This document shows positions 16,970 to 25,337 of a stretch of 64,000 nt of DNA, piece after piece. The position numbers were made by a program, and so were the translations under genes. Source of the DNA: an uncultured Bacteroidales bacterium. GTDB lineage: Bacteria; Bacteroidota; Bacteroidia; Bacteroidales; Bacteroidaceae. The notes beneath the pieces were generated by a model. The model did no database searches, was not told where the DNA came from, and worked only from the letters and a program-made list of their open reading frames with translations. The stretch is taken from the NCBI GenBank assembly GCA_902778625.1, contig CACYYM010000018.1, forward strand, positions 1 through 64,000. The letters run 5' to 3'. Positions within the stretch are counted from its first letter, which is position 1; every line of letters starts with the position of its first letter.

Positions 16970-18283
16970 ATGAAAGAAGGCATATCGACGAAAAAAGGGC
17001 TTCTTGCACTCAGTCCGCTCATCGTATTTCTGCTGCTTTACCTGTTTTTGAGTCTTGTGGCAGACGACTTCTATGCCGTGCCACTAACGGTAGCTTTCCT
17101 TGCGGCATCGCTCTACAGCCTTTTCATCATGCGAGGCCTTTCCTTCGGGAAACGTTTCGAGCGATTGGCGGAAGGAGCCGCTTCGCCAAGCGTCATGCAA
17201 ATGCTCTGGATATTTATCCTGGCAGGCGCTTTTGCGGCGACGGCGAAACAGATGGGAGCGATTGATGCAACGATACACTTGGCCTTGACTGCCGTCCCGC
17301 CGGGCTTCGTTCTAAGTAGTCTTTTCCTCGCTTCCTGCTTCATCTCGCTTGCCACGGGAACCAGCGTCGGCACGATTGCAGCCCTCGTCCCCATTGCCAG
17401 CAGCATGGCCGAGCAAACGGGAAGCAACACGGCAATGATGGTGGCGATAGTGGTGGGCGGCGCTTACTTTGGCGACAATCTCAGCTTCATTTCCGACACA
17501 ACCATTGTGGCAACACAAACTCAGGGATGCGAGATGAAGGACAAGTTCCGAGCAAATATCTGGATTGCCCTGCCTGCTGCCCTCATTTGCCTTGCTCTTT
17601 ATGCGTGCCTGCCAAGCATCAACGTCGTGCCCGACAACTTAGGCAACATCTTCTACCCAGCCATTATACCTTATATTTATATTATTGTGGCAGCCCTCGC
17701 CGGCATGAATGTGATGCTCGTGCTGGCCTCTGCAACGATATTGGCCGGCGTGATAGGCATCGCTTCTGGCGCCTTGACACCTTTCGGATGGTTTAGAGCC
17801 ATGAACGACGGCATCATGGGCATGAGCGAACTCATTATTGTGACGCTCTTAGCTGCAGGCTTGATGCAAGTCATCCGACAGGCTGGCGGCATTGACTGGC
17901 TCATGCAACAGTTCAACAGTCGTAAAGGGACACGACGAAAGGCCGAGCTGAGCATGGCTACGATGGTGGTGCTGACAGACTTCTGCACAGCAAACAACAC
18001 AATAGCCATCCTGAGCGTCGGCCCGCTGGCACGCTATTTGGCACTGCGTTATAGCATTGAGCCGAAGCGAGCCGCAAGCATTCTCGACACCTTCAGCTGC
18101 ATGGCACAAGGCATTATCCCATACGGTGCACAGATGCTTATTGCCAGCGGCCTTGCAGCAGTCAATCCGCTCGACATCATCCCATACCTCTACTATCCCT
18201 ACATCTTAGGAGCCGTCGCACTCATCTACATCATCATACCTCGTAAAACATGCAACTCATCAACAAATACTTTCCAAGCCTGA
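16970..18283 (+). CDS. NhaC-family Na+/H+ antiporter
   Basis: A 437-residue inner-membrane protein with about 11 hydrophobic helices. Typical NhaC-type stretches are SLATGTSVGTIAALVPIASS, VGGAYFGDNLSFISDTTIVATQTQG (conserved charged Asp in the membrane core) and VLTDFCTANNTIAILSVGPL. It exchanges cytoplasmic sodium for protons; some relatives exchange organic acids or amino acids. Its last 34 bases overlap the start of rsmG in another frame, so the two genes are tightly packed and likely co-transcribed with the metallo-hydrolase gene. Confidence 0.85.
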   Translation: MKEGISTKKGLLALSPLIVFLLLYLFLSLVADDFYAVPLTVAFLAASLYSLFIMRGLSFGKRFERLAEGAASPSVMQMLWIFILAGAFAATAKQMGAIDATIHLALTAVPPGFVLSSLFLASCFISLATGTSVGTIAALVPIASSMAEQTGSNTAMMVAIVVGGAYFGDNLSFISDTTIVATQTQGCEMKDKFRANIWIALPAALICLALYACLPSINVVPDNLGNIFYPAIIPYIYIIVAALAGMNVMLVLASATILAGVIGIASGALTPFGWFRAMNDGIMGMSELIIVTLLAAGLMQVIRQAGGIDWLMQQFNSRKGTRRKAELSMATMVVLTDFCTANNTIAILSVGPLARYLALRYSIEPKRAASILDTFSCMAQGIIPYGAQMLIASGLAAVNPLDIIPYLYYPYILGAVALIYIIIPRKTCNSSTNTFQA

Positions 18284-18870
18284 GCGACGTTCAAAAACAG
18301 CAGTTTGCGGCTCTCGACGCACTCTATCGCGACTGGAACAGCAAGATAAACGTCATTTCGCGCAAGGACATCGACAATCTCTACGAGCACCACATCCTGC
18401 ACTCCCTCGCCATAGCCGAGCTCATTCGCTTCAAGCCAGGTACAAACATCATGGACCTCGGCACGGGTGGCGGCTTCCCGGGCATTCCCCTTGCCATCAT
18501 GTTTCCAGAGGCAACGTTTCACCTTGTCGACTCCATCGGCAAGAAGATTCGTGTATGCGAAGAGATCAAGAAGGCCATTGGACTTCAGAACGTCACCACC
18601 CAATGGTGCCGTGCCGAAGAGGTACAACAGCAATTCCACTTCGTTGTATCAAGGGCCGTTATGCCCCTACCCGACCTTGTGAAGATTATCCGCAAGTCTA
18701 TCAGCAAAGAAAAGCTCAACGCTTTGCCCAACGGCCTCATCTGCCTCAAGGGAGGAGAACTGGAGCAAGAAGCCAAACCCTTTGGCAAAGCTGCCCAGAT
18801 AACATCACTTAGCGAATATTTCGAAGAGCCTTTCTTCGAAACAAAGAAACTAGTATATCTGCCATTATGA
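18250..18870 (+). CDS. rsmG: 16S rRNA (guanine527-N7)-methyltransferase RsmG
   Basis: A 206-residue enzyme methylating N7 of G527 in 16S rRNA with S-adenosylmethionine. The family N-terminus (QFAALDALYRDWNSKINVIS and YEHHILHSLAIA) leads to the SAM-binding loop MDLGTGGGFPGIPLAI (about residues 67-82) and VVSRAVMPLPDLV. The length is normal. The start lies inside the nhaC-type gene (34-base overlap), and the stop overlaps the next start by 4 bases (ATGA), giving translational coupling. Cytoplasmic. Confidence 0.93.
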   Translation: MQLINKYFPSLSDVQKQQFAALDALYRDWNSKINVISRKDIDNLYEHHILHSLAIAELIRFKPGTNIMDLGTGGGFPGIPLAIMFPEATFHLVDSIGKKIRVCEEIKKAIGLQNVTTQWCRAEEVQQQFHFVVSRAVMPLPDLVKIIRKSISKEKLNALPNGLICLKGGELEQEAKPFGKAAQITSLSEYFEEPFFETKKLVYLPL

Positions 18871-19505
18871 AGTACATCTCATTCACATTCAACCCCATAC
18901 AAGAGAACACATACCTGCTTTGGGACGAGGCAACGCTTGAGGCTGCCATCGTGGACACGGGCTGTTGGAACCGACAAGAAGAGCAGCTATTAGAGGGAAG
19001 CATCAAAGCGCATGGGCTCAAGCTTAAGTATGCCTTGCAGACGCATGCCCACTTCGACCACACCTTCGGTTTACCCTTCATCCATCGTACCTATGGCCTT
19101 AAGCCCGTCTTCCACATCAACGAAGCCGAGACGTACAAGCAGATGCCACAGATGGCGGCCCAGTTCGGCTTGAACATCGGCGGCGGAATGCCTCCAATAG
19201 GGATGCTCTTGAACGACGGGAACGAACTCAAGCTCGGGCAGACCGTCATTCGCCTCATCCACACACCCGGCCACACGACCGGCTCCTCTTCTTTCTATGT
19301 TCCAAGCGACGGCTTGCTGCTATGCGGCGACACCCTGTTCCAAGGAAGCATCGGCCGAACCGACTTGCCAGGAGGAAGCTTCGATGCTGAGATAGACAGC
19401 ATCAAGAACAAGCTTCTCCGACTGCCAGACGAGACAACCGTCCTCTGCGGACACGGACCGACGACCACCATCGGCTACGAGAAACAGAACAACTATTACT
19501 TTTAA
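18867..19505 (+). CDS. MBL-fold metallo-hydrolase (glyoxalase II-like)
   Basis: A 212-residue metallo-beta-lactamase fold hydrolase. The metal motifs are complete: THAHFDH (about residues 57-63), HTPGHTTG, the bridging Asp in CGDTLF, and the last His in CGHGP. This arrangement is typical of glyoxalase II-like hydrolases. The C-terminal substrate domain of true glyoxalase II is missing, so the substrate is uncertain (thioester or another small ester). It overlaps rsmG by 4 bases and should be expressed with it. Cytoplasmic. Confidence 0.85.
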   Translation: MKYISFTFNPIQENTYLLWDEATLEAAIVDTGCWNRQEEQLLEGSIKAHGLKLKYALQTHAHFDHTFGLPFIHRTYGLKPVFHINEAETYKQMPQMAAQFGLNIGGGMPPIGMLLNDGNELKLGQTVIRLIHTPGHTTGSSSFYVPSDGLLLCGDTLFQGSIGRTDLPGGSFDAEIDSIKNKLLRLPDETTVLCGHGPTTTIGYEKQNNYYF

Positions 19506-19533
19506 CGCTAAGGCTATAGTTAACCTTCAATCT

Positions 19534-21207
19534 ATGAAAACTCGCTTCCTTCTCCTATTTGCCCTGCTTTGTCTTGCGGCAAATGTGACAGCCCGGCGCG
19601 TTTCTGTCGCGCAATTCGGAGCTATTCCCAACGACGGGAAGAACGACGCCAAGGCCCTGCGAAAAGCCGCGAATTATTGTCGCGAGCACAAGAACACGAC
19701 GCTCGTCTTTCCTGCCGGCACTTATCAGCTCGAAGACCCTACCGCCCTCGACATCGAGCAACGCGCCATCAACGGAGCGCTCGGTCGCGGCTTGGAAGTG
19801 CAATGGAACCTGTTCCAGCCGCAGAAGCCTTACGTGAAGGGGCTCGACTTCACAGGTTGCGAAGGGCTTAGCATCGAGGCGGAAGGCGCGACGCTTTGTG
19901 TAGGAGGCTGGATGCAAGTGCTCTCCTTCATCCGCTGCAAAGACGTCAGCTTGCAGGGGCTCAGCATTACCCTTCGCCGACCTGCCGCCACAGAAGGGCG
20001 CATCACGGCAAGCACGGACTCGACTTTCGACATCGCCTTCGATCCGCTGCTCTACACCCATATCGACAGCATCGTGCAAGGCCGCTACTACTTCTACAGC
20101 CGCGAACGCCAGCATTTCTACTATGGCAACGTGGGAGAAGGGCAGCTGCTTAGCCCTGGACACATCCGCTTCCGCTCGCGATCGAACCCGGCCATCGACG
20201 ACGTCCTCATCATCCGTTACTGTGGCCACTACCGTCCTTGCATCATGCTGCTTGAATCCCAGAACATCAGCCTTACGAACGTCTCCTTACGAAGCTTTTC
20301 GGGGATGGGAGTCGTAGGGCATCTGAGCAGCAACATCTGCATCGACGGCCTTCGCGTCGAGCCCGAGCCCGGTCGTTTCAGCTCGACAAGCACCGATGCC
20401 ACGCACTTCACCTCCTGCAGCGGCGACCTCACAATCCGCAACTCTTTCTTTGCTGGGAACGGCGACGACTGCACGAACATACACAATTACTACTGGACTT
20501 TCCTGCCTCTGGCAGCAGAAAGACAAGTGGAGATTCGCGTAGAGAATGCCGACCTGCACGCACAATCGCTCGACATTCCCTGCCCGGGCGACACCCTGCG
20601 CATTGTTAGCCGCAAGGACATGAGCACGCTGGCAGAAACCGTCGTTGCGGCAGCCGACAGTTCCTGGACGGATTGGCGAGTAGTCGTAACACTGGACAAA
20701 CCGCTCTCAGGCATCAAAGCAGAGGATTGTCTGATGTACAACCACAGCCGCTTCCCGCGCGTTCGCATCGAGAACAATCGGGTGGCGTACAACAACGGAC
20801 GCGCTTTTCTCCTGAAAGCTCGCGACGTCAGCGTTACTGGCAATGACATCAGCCGCTGCACACTCTCTGCCATCAAACTCGGAGCAGAGCTCAGCTGGCG
20901 CGAGGCAGGGCCAGTGGAGCACGTTCTCGTCGAGGGGAACAACATACACGATACAGGCACAGCCGACGGCTATCGCGCCTCGGGCGTCATGCTCACCACA
21001 GAAGCGCCACAGACGCCACCACACGTCAATCGCAACATCACCATCCGCGGCAACCGCTTCCAGAGCGTACGCCCCGTCAGCATCCTGCTTCAGGACGCTG
21101 AAAACGTCAGCATAACGGGCAACACATTCATCGGTGGCAGCGGCATCGAGCAACAGAATTGCGACAACATCACCATACGTGACAATCAACAAAGAAAAAC
21201 AGAGTGA
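19534..21207 (+). CDS. Secreted right-handed beta-helix protein, GH110-like (possible alpha-1,3-galactosidase)
   Basis: A 557-residue exported protein. After the signal peptide (ending NVTA before RRV) comes the pectate-lyase-superfamily opening VAQFGAIPNDGKNDAKALRKA, then many short beta-helix rungs (ISLTNVSLRSFSGMGVVG, VSVTGNDISRC, NITIRGNRF). The phrase GNGDDCTNIHNYY (about residues 309-321) resembles the acidic G.GDD..N.H region of GH110 alpha-1,3-galactosidases from Bacteroides. GH110 enzymes remove alpha-1,3-galactose from host-type glycans such as blood-group B. The fold is clear; GH110 membership is from memory of the motif. The glycosidase and peptidase genes that follow fit a host-glycan diet. 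Confidence 0.75.
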   Translation: MKTRFLLLFALLCLAANVTARRVSVAQFGAIPNDGKNDAKALRKAANYCREHKNTTLVFPAGTYQLEDPTALDIEQRAINGALGRGLEVQWNLFQPQKPYVKGLDFTGCEGLSIEAEGATLCVGGWMQVLSFIRCKDVSLQGLSITLRRPAATEGRITASTDSTFDIAFDPLLYTHIDSIVQGRYYFYSRERQHFYYGNVGEGQLLSPGHIRFRSRSNPAIDDVLIIRYCGHYRPCIMLLESQNISLTNVSLRSFSGMGVVGHLSSNICIDGLRVEPEPGRFSSTSTDATHFTSCSGDLTIRNSFFAGNGDDCTNIHNYYWTFLPLAAERQVEIRVENADLHAQSLDIPCPGDTLRIVSRKDMSTLAETVVAAADSSWTDWRVVVTLDKPLSGIKAEDCLMYNHSRFPRVRIENNRVAYNNGRAFLLKARDVSVTGNDISRCTLSAIKLGAELSWREAGPVEHVLVEGNNIHDTGTADGYRASGVMLTTEAPQTPPHVNRNITIRGNRFQSVRPVSILLQDAENVSITGNTFIGGSGIEQQNCDNITIRDNQQRKTE

Positions 21208-21253
21208 TTTTGTGCTCCCGAGAAGGTAAAAAAGAAAGAGTCCATTTTGAACC

Positions 21254-21350
21254 CCGCAGGCGGCGTTTTAATTTCCGCGTGCGGCGATGGCAATCCCCGC
21301 GTGCGGCGTTGGCAATCCCCGCGTGCGGCGTTTGAAATCTCCCTACGCGG
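21254..21350 (+). repeat. 22-bp palindrome array, GC-type (5 units)
   Basis: Cores at 21254 (CCGCAGGCGG), 21275, 21297 and 21319 (all CCGCGTGCGG), plus a decayed fifth at 21341. The spacing is 21, 22, 22 and 22 bp. It lies between the 3' ends of the convergent beta-helix and GH30 loci. Confidence 0.9.
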
Positions 21351-21365
21351 CGTCAGCAAATTCTT

Positions 21366-22186
21366 CTACCTGACCAGTATCTTTTTGCCATCCCAAATAT
21401 ATATGCCCTTCCGGGGAACTGAAGCACTGAGAGTGGGAGACGTAGCAACATTCCTGCCACAGAGGTCGTAGAGGTTGCCTCCGTGTTCCTTGTCGTTCTT
21501 GAGATTCCCGTTTCCTTTAAGTTCTACTATCCCGGTCGGTCCCGTGATTCCTTGATATAGACCGGTGCAGCTTTTAACCCGCTACGGATATCGATGACGG
21601 CTGTCCAGCAGCTGCCTTTGGGCAGGTGACGGTTAGCCTGACGCTTGTAGAAGTGTCCGTCAGCATGTCCCAAATAGCCTTTCCCAACAGCGAAGTAACT
21701 ACTGCCAAGAGTCCCGTCGTAAGCGATGCTGTGCTCCGCAGTAGTCTTGCCCGAGTACATGTCGGTAAGGTCTTTATCAAGATAAAAGGCGAAGTTGAAG
21801 GCGTCGTCGTTCACCTGCTCGCCAATGGCAAACGTGAACTCAAAGATGCCGCTCTGCGTCTCAGCCATCGCGATGGCGTTCTCGGGAAGCGTCTCTGTGC
21901 AAGGATAGTAGTAGAGGCAACCTACACTCTGGGCGGGGCCGCAGACGTAAACGTAAGAGGACTGAAGCAAGACGGAAGAAGCGGAGGGGGCACAAAGAAG
22001 AGTGCGGGCCACTTTGTCTATCTCGACTTCGTAGGTGCCGCCGAGGGGCAGGAAAGTCAGGGACTGGTTCGAGCCGTCGTACCAAAAGAAATCCGGAGCG
22101 ATGTGCCACTGCTCCGGATTATCTATGAAGTTCTGCGTAAGACGCTCCAATTGTTCGACGTCTATCGTGCCCCGATAGCAGCCGAG
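21366..22186 (-). pseudogene. Detached C-terminal extension of the GH30 protein (stop plus frameshift)
   Basis: Directly after the GH30 stop (TAA, 22189-22187) the same frame stays open for about 219 codons, starting LGCYRGTIDVEQL and ending ...AAPVYIKESRDRPG at 21527. The sequence is protein-like and strand-rich (CLYYYPCTETLPENAIAMAE, SCWTAVIDIRSG) and has no good start codon of its own; only a TTG at 22150 is available. Near 21535 the natural reading moves to the next frame: one extra G in the GG of AAGGAATC gives GITGPTGIVELKGNGNL, then YDLCGRNVATSP and the usual secreted-protein tail GIYIWDGKKILVR before the stop at 21366. So a ~270-residue C-terminal part, with a SusE/F-like carbohydrate-binding look, has been cut off from the GH30 enzyme by a stop and a -1 indel. 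Confidence 0.75.
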
Positions 22187-23683
22187 TTACTTGGTGGAGG
22201 GTATGACAGTGTCGCCCAGCTGCGCAGAGGTTTCTTCCTCTCCACCCAGCACTACGGTGACAATGCTTTTGGCTGGCACGATGAAGCGCGCCACGACGTC
22301 CGTGCTGGCTCCCATCGACATCTGCTGATTCGAGCTGCCTTCGTTGAAAACGATGGCTCCATAGGTGCCGTCGGGGTTCTGGAAGGCAACGTAGCTGATG
22401 CCTGAAGCGCTGCCGCTCAAGGTTGCAGCGACGCGTCGGGCACCCGGATGGGCAGCGAGGCTGGCGTGTGCCATCACAAAGTAATGCGAGTTGTAGTGGA
22501 GTGTGTGGTAGTCGTTCTGGTCGATATCGACTGCTCCGTAGCATGTCTGGCAACCACCATCAAGGTTCGGGCCCATGTTGAGGTCGAGCATGAAGTTCCA
22601 CACCATCACGGCTTTGCTCTTGCGTGTCACAGTGTTATAGACAAGGTTCTTCATGTCGGTCAGCAATCTCGCCGAGAGGTTGCGACCGTTATTCCAAGTG
22701 CCGATGCTGGTCTCGGTGAAGATGATTTCCTTATCGGGCGCCTTCTCGTTGATGTCGTCGAGCTCTGTAACACTGCCCCCATAGTCGTGCCAAGCGCTGC
22801 CGACGACTAGCTCAATGCCGTCCATATCGTGGTAGAGCGCCTCGTAGAACTTGATGGGATAGTCCTGCTGGTCGGAGATGTTATCGTAGTTATAGTTGTG
22901 GTCGAAGCAATAAATCTTGGTCGAGATGCCAGCATGGGCAAAGGCAGGAGCGAGCTTATTGACGAAGGCTGCTTCTTCTGCCCAAGGCATGTAGAGGCTG
23001 GCGCAGTTGCCGCGATTGAGGGGCTCATTCTGTGGCGTGACGGCATAGATGTGAATACCCTCCGCCTCAAAGGCTTGCACGAAACGAACGAAGTACTGGG
23101 CATAAGTCTCGTAGTGGTCGGGATTGAGCGAGCCGCTAGTCCAAGAGTCGTACCCCACCCTATCGGACAGACTTTTCACTTTCATCCATTTGGGACAGGT
23201 CCACGGTGCCGCCATTATCTTGAGGTCAGGATTGATGGCGAGTATCTCTTTGAGGATAGGAATGACATAGTTCGTTTCGTCCGAATGAAGGCGGAAGTGC
23301 TCAAGTCCGGGCTCGTCGCAAAGAGAGTACTCTGTGCTCGAGAAGTCAGAGCACCCGATGCTGATGCGGGCATAGCTGACGCCGTAGCCGTCTGTGCGCG
23401 AGTAGGTTCTGGTCAAGAAAGCACGTCGATCTGCTGGTGCCATCTTCAGGAGATTGTAGCAAGCACTGTAGGTTATGGCATAGCCAAAGCCGTCCATCTC
23501 CTGATAGGTCGTTTCGGGCGAAATGGCAATGTGCTTCGAAAGCTCATTGTGGATGCTTTGCGAAGTGGTGTATTCCATCTGCCGTCGGCCGTCGGCCGAT
23601 GTCGTATAGACGCGAACCTGTTCGGCAAGCGCGATGGAAGAAGCAAGAAGCAAAAGGGGAAGCGTAAGGAAGGTGGCTTTCAT
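22187..23683 (-). CDS. GH30 family glycoside hydrolase (glucosylceramidase-like)
   Basis: A 498-residue secreted glycosidase. The signal peptide is followed by a (beta/alpha)8 barrel with the family-30 acid/base Glu220 in VTPQNEP and nucleophile Glu324 in IIFTETSIG. DGFGYAITYSACYNLL near residue 64 and MAAPWTCPKWMK near 157 are also typical. The C-terminal beta-domain (about 415-485) is the side domain of GH30. These enzymes cut beta-glucosyl or beta-1,6-glucan type links. The catalytic part is complete, but the frame continues past the stop (see 21366-22186), so the protein was probably longer. Upstream on the same strand lie a PD40 lipoprotein and a DUF6057-like protein, 27 and 68 bases away, in a likely operon. 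Confidence 0.88.
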   Translation of the reverse strand: MKATFLTLPLLLLASSIALAEQVRVYTTSADGRRQMEYTTSQSIHNELSKHIAISPETTYQEMDGFGYAITYSACYNLLKMAPADRRAFLTRTYSRTDGYGVSYARISIGCSDFSSTEYSLCDEPGLEHFRLHSDETNYVIPILKEILAINPDLKIMAAPWTCPKWMKVKSLSDRVGYDSWTSGSLNPDHYETYAQYFVRFVQAFEAEGIHIYAVTPQNEPLNRGNCASLYMPWAEEAAFVNKLAPAFAHAGISTKIYCFDHNYNYDNISDQQDYPIKFYEALYHDMDGIELVVGSAWHDYGGSVTELDDINEKAPDKEIIFTETSIGTWNNGRNLSARLLTDMKNLVYNTVTRKSKAVMVWNFMLDLNMGPNLDGGCQTCYGAVDIDQNDYHTLHYNSHYFVMAHASLAAHPGARRVAATLSGSASGISYVAFQNPDGTYGAIVFNEGSSNQQMSMGASTDVVARFIVPAKSIVTVVLGGEEETSAQLGDTVIPSTK

Positions 23684-23710
23684 ATCTTATTATCTCGTTT
23701 TCCTAATTCC

Positions 23711-25297
23711 TTAATTTCTCTTTATCGAAGCGCCTGTCATGCCATCGAGATTGACAATTGCAGTAGGGTTAGGCTTGTAAGTAGCATTCTCGCCTTCTGT
23801 CTCGTAGATGCAGCGATGCAGGTCTTGCATTGAAATGCTGACTGCGTTGCGACTGAGCTCGGGAACATTATAACTCTTGAGCAGGAGGATGTTCCATTCG
23901 GGGTCTTCCTGTGGGATGACGAAAGGTTTATGTGCCTTGCCTTGCTTGTCGAAATAAGCAACGAAGAGGCGGGTGTAATTATGGTCCATTCGGCGAGAGC
24001 TGAACACAAACCAGCGGCTGTTTGAGCTCCAACTGTGGAAGCTGTCCACATCGGGCGAGTTGGCCTCCGTCAGGGCATAGCAGCTGTCTGTCTGCAAGTC
24101 CTTCACCCAGAGGTCGCTCGACTTGTGCCAAATGTGGAACTGCCCGTAATCGCCTTTCGTGTAGAGGACGAAGCGACCATCTGGCGAAACGCGTGGCACA
24201 CTGATGCTCTTGTTCTCGGCCACAGCGTTAACCTCCATCTTTGGCTTGCCGAAGCTGCGTGTCTTGGGCTCGAAGGGGATAGACATGAGGTTGTAGCGAA
24301 CACTGTCAAACTTTATAAGGAGTTGCTGGGTGACTGTACTGTCGGGCAGGGAAGGCTCGAGCAGCGGCTTGATATAGCTTGTGCAATAATATAAGGTTTT
24401 TCCGTCGGGAGCCCAGCAAGGGAAGGTCTCGAGATCGTCGTGAGTGCGGATGATGTGGCTCACTTCGTTCTTCGAAACATCATAGAGCAGCAGGTCGCTC
24501 CTTTCGTCCATGACTTCGATCTTCTCTGGATAAAAGAGGTGGAAAGCCTGTCCGGTCTTGTTCGTCGAGAAAGCCACGAGGTTCTCCGTTGGATGCCATG
24601 AGGGATAAACGCCGCTCGTTAGGATGGTGCTGTCCTTGAGCTGTATCTTGTGTGCCTTGCCGTCCTGCACAATAATGGTTCCGCCGTGATTGGAACGGAC
24701 ATGGAACAACATGCTTCCGGTATCGCCCCAACGATAGTTATGGCAATTGACGCAATGGTTCTCGCCATCGTTGTACTGGCGGTTGTTCTCATAGATAGGC
24801 ACTTCGTCGAAGGTTGTGAGGTTGCGCTGATAGATGCCCAACTGGCGATAGAGCTCATAACCAGGTTCGATAAGACGATAGCTGACGAAGGCATCGATGG
24901 GCTCCTCAGCAACGCTGAACTTGTAGGGCTTGAAGTGCACCCAGCCATCAGGGCGTTTGGCATAGACATCAACGGAGACTTCGTTGCCCTTGCTTGCAGT
25001 CAGGAGCGCTCTCCACTCGGTTGTGTCCATCCTTATCACGCCGTCTTCAGATGCTCCAGCAAGGAGTTCTTGCTCTTTGCCTTTAAGCTGGGCAACGTAT
25101 GCTGTAGCGGTTGAGTCGTGAACGATGAAGTTGAGAGCCGCTATGTTTGGCGGCACCACCACGTCCTTATAGTCGGGATAGATGTCTGCCTCGGCATTGG
25201 CCTCTATGAACTGCGACGGCACTTCTGCCTTTGGTTTGCATCCTACTATAATAAATAATAAGGAATATATAATATATAATAATGTGTATCGCCTCAT
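23711..25297 (-). CDS. PD40/TolB-like lipoprotein with a CXXCH motif
   Basis: A 528-residue lipoprotein. The lipobox FIIVGC places Cys20 as the lipid-modified residue. The C-terminal two thirds is a beta-propeller of PD40/WD40-like repeats (YPSWHPTENLVAFSTN, FPCWAPDGKTLYY, VPRVSPDGRFVLYT, HSWSSNSRWFVFSS). Between the N-terminal part and the propeller lies NHCVNCHNYRWGD, a CXXCH sequence of the kind that binds c-type haem covalently. Whether haem is attached is unknown: the motif is unusual for a TolB-like propeller. It sits between the DUF6057-like membrane protein and the GH30 enzyme, and the three genes look like one operon. Periplasm-facing location. Role unknown. Confidence 0.75.
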   Translation of the reverse strand: MRRYTLLYIIYSLLFIIVGCKPKAEVPSQFIEANAEADIYPDYKDVVVPPNIAALNFIVHDSTATAYVAQLKGKEQELLAGASEDGVIRMDTTEWRALLTASKGNEVSVDVYAKRPDGWVHFKPYKFSVAEEPIDAFVSYRLIEPGYELYRQLGIYQRNLTTFDEVPIYENNRQYNDGENHCVNCHNYRWGDTGSMLFHVRSNHGGTIIVQDGKAHKIQLKDSTILTSGVYPSWHPTENLVAFSTNKTGQAFHLFYPEKIEVMDERSDLLLYDVSKNEVSHIIRTHDDLETFPCWAPDGKTLYYCTSYIKPLLEPSLPDSTVTQQLLIKFDSVRYNLMSIPFEPKTRSFGKPKMEVNAVAENKSISVPRVSPDGRFVLYTKGDYGQFHIWHKSSDLWVKDLQTDSCYALTEANSPDVDSFHSWSSNSRWFVFSSRRMDHNYTRLFVAYFDKQGKAHKPFVIPQEDPEWNILLLKSYNVPELSRNAVSISMQDLHRCIYETEGENATYKPNPTAIVNLDGMTGASIKRN

Positions 25298-25337
25298 ATT
25301 ATTGTCTGTTGTCTGTTGTCCGTTAGTCTGTTGTCCG

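Noticed and set aside
21254..21350. CRISPR-like appearance of the GC-rich repeats
   Set aside because: The 22-bp unit includes its 12-base spacer, which repeats as well. There are no unique 30-40 base spacers, no leader and no cas genes.
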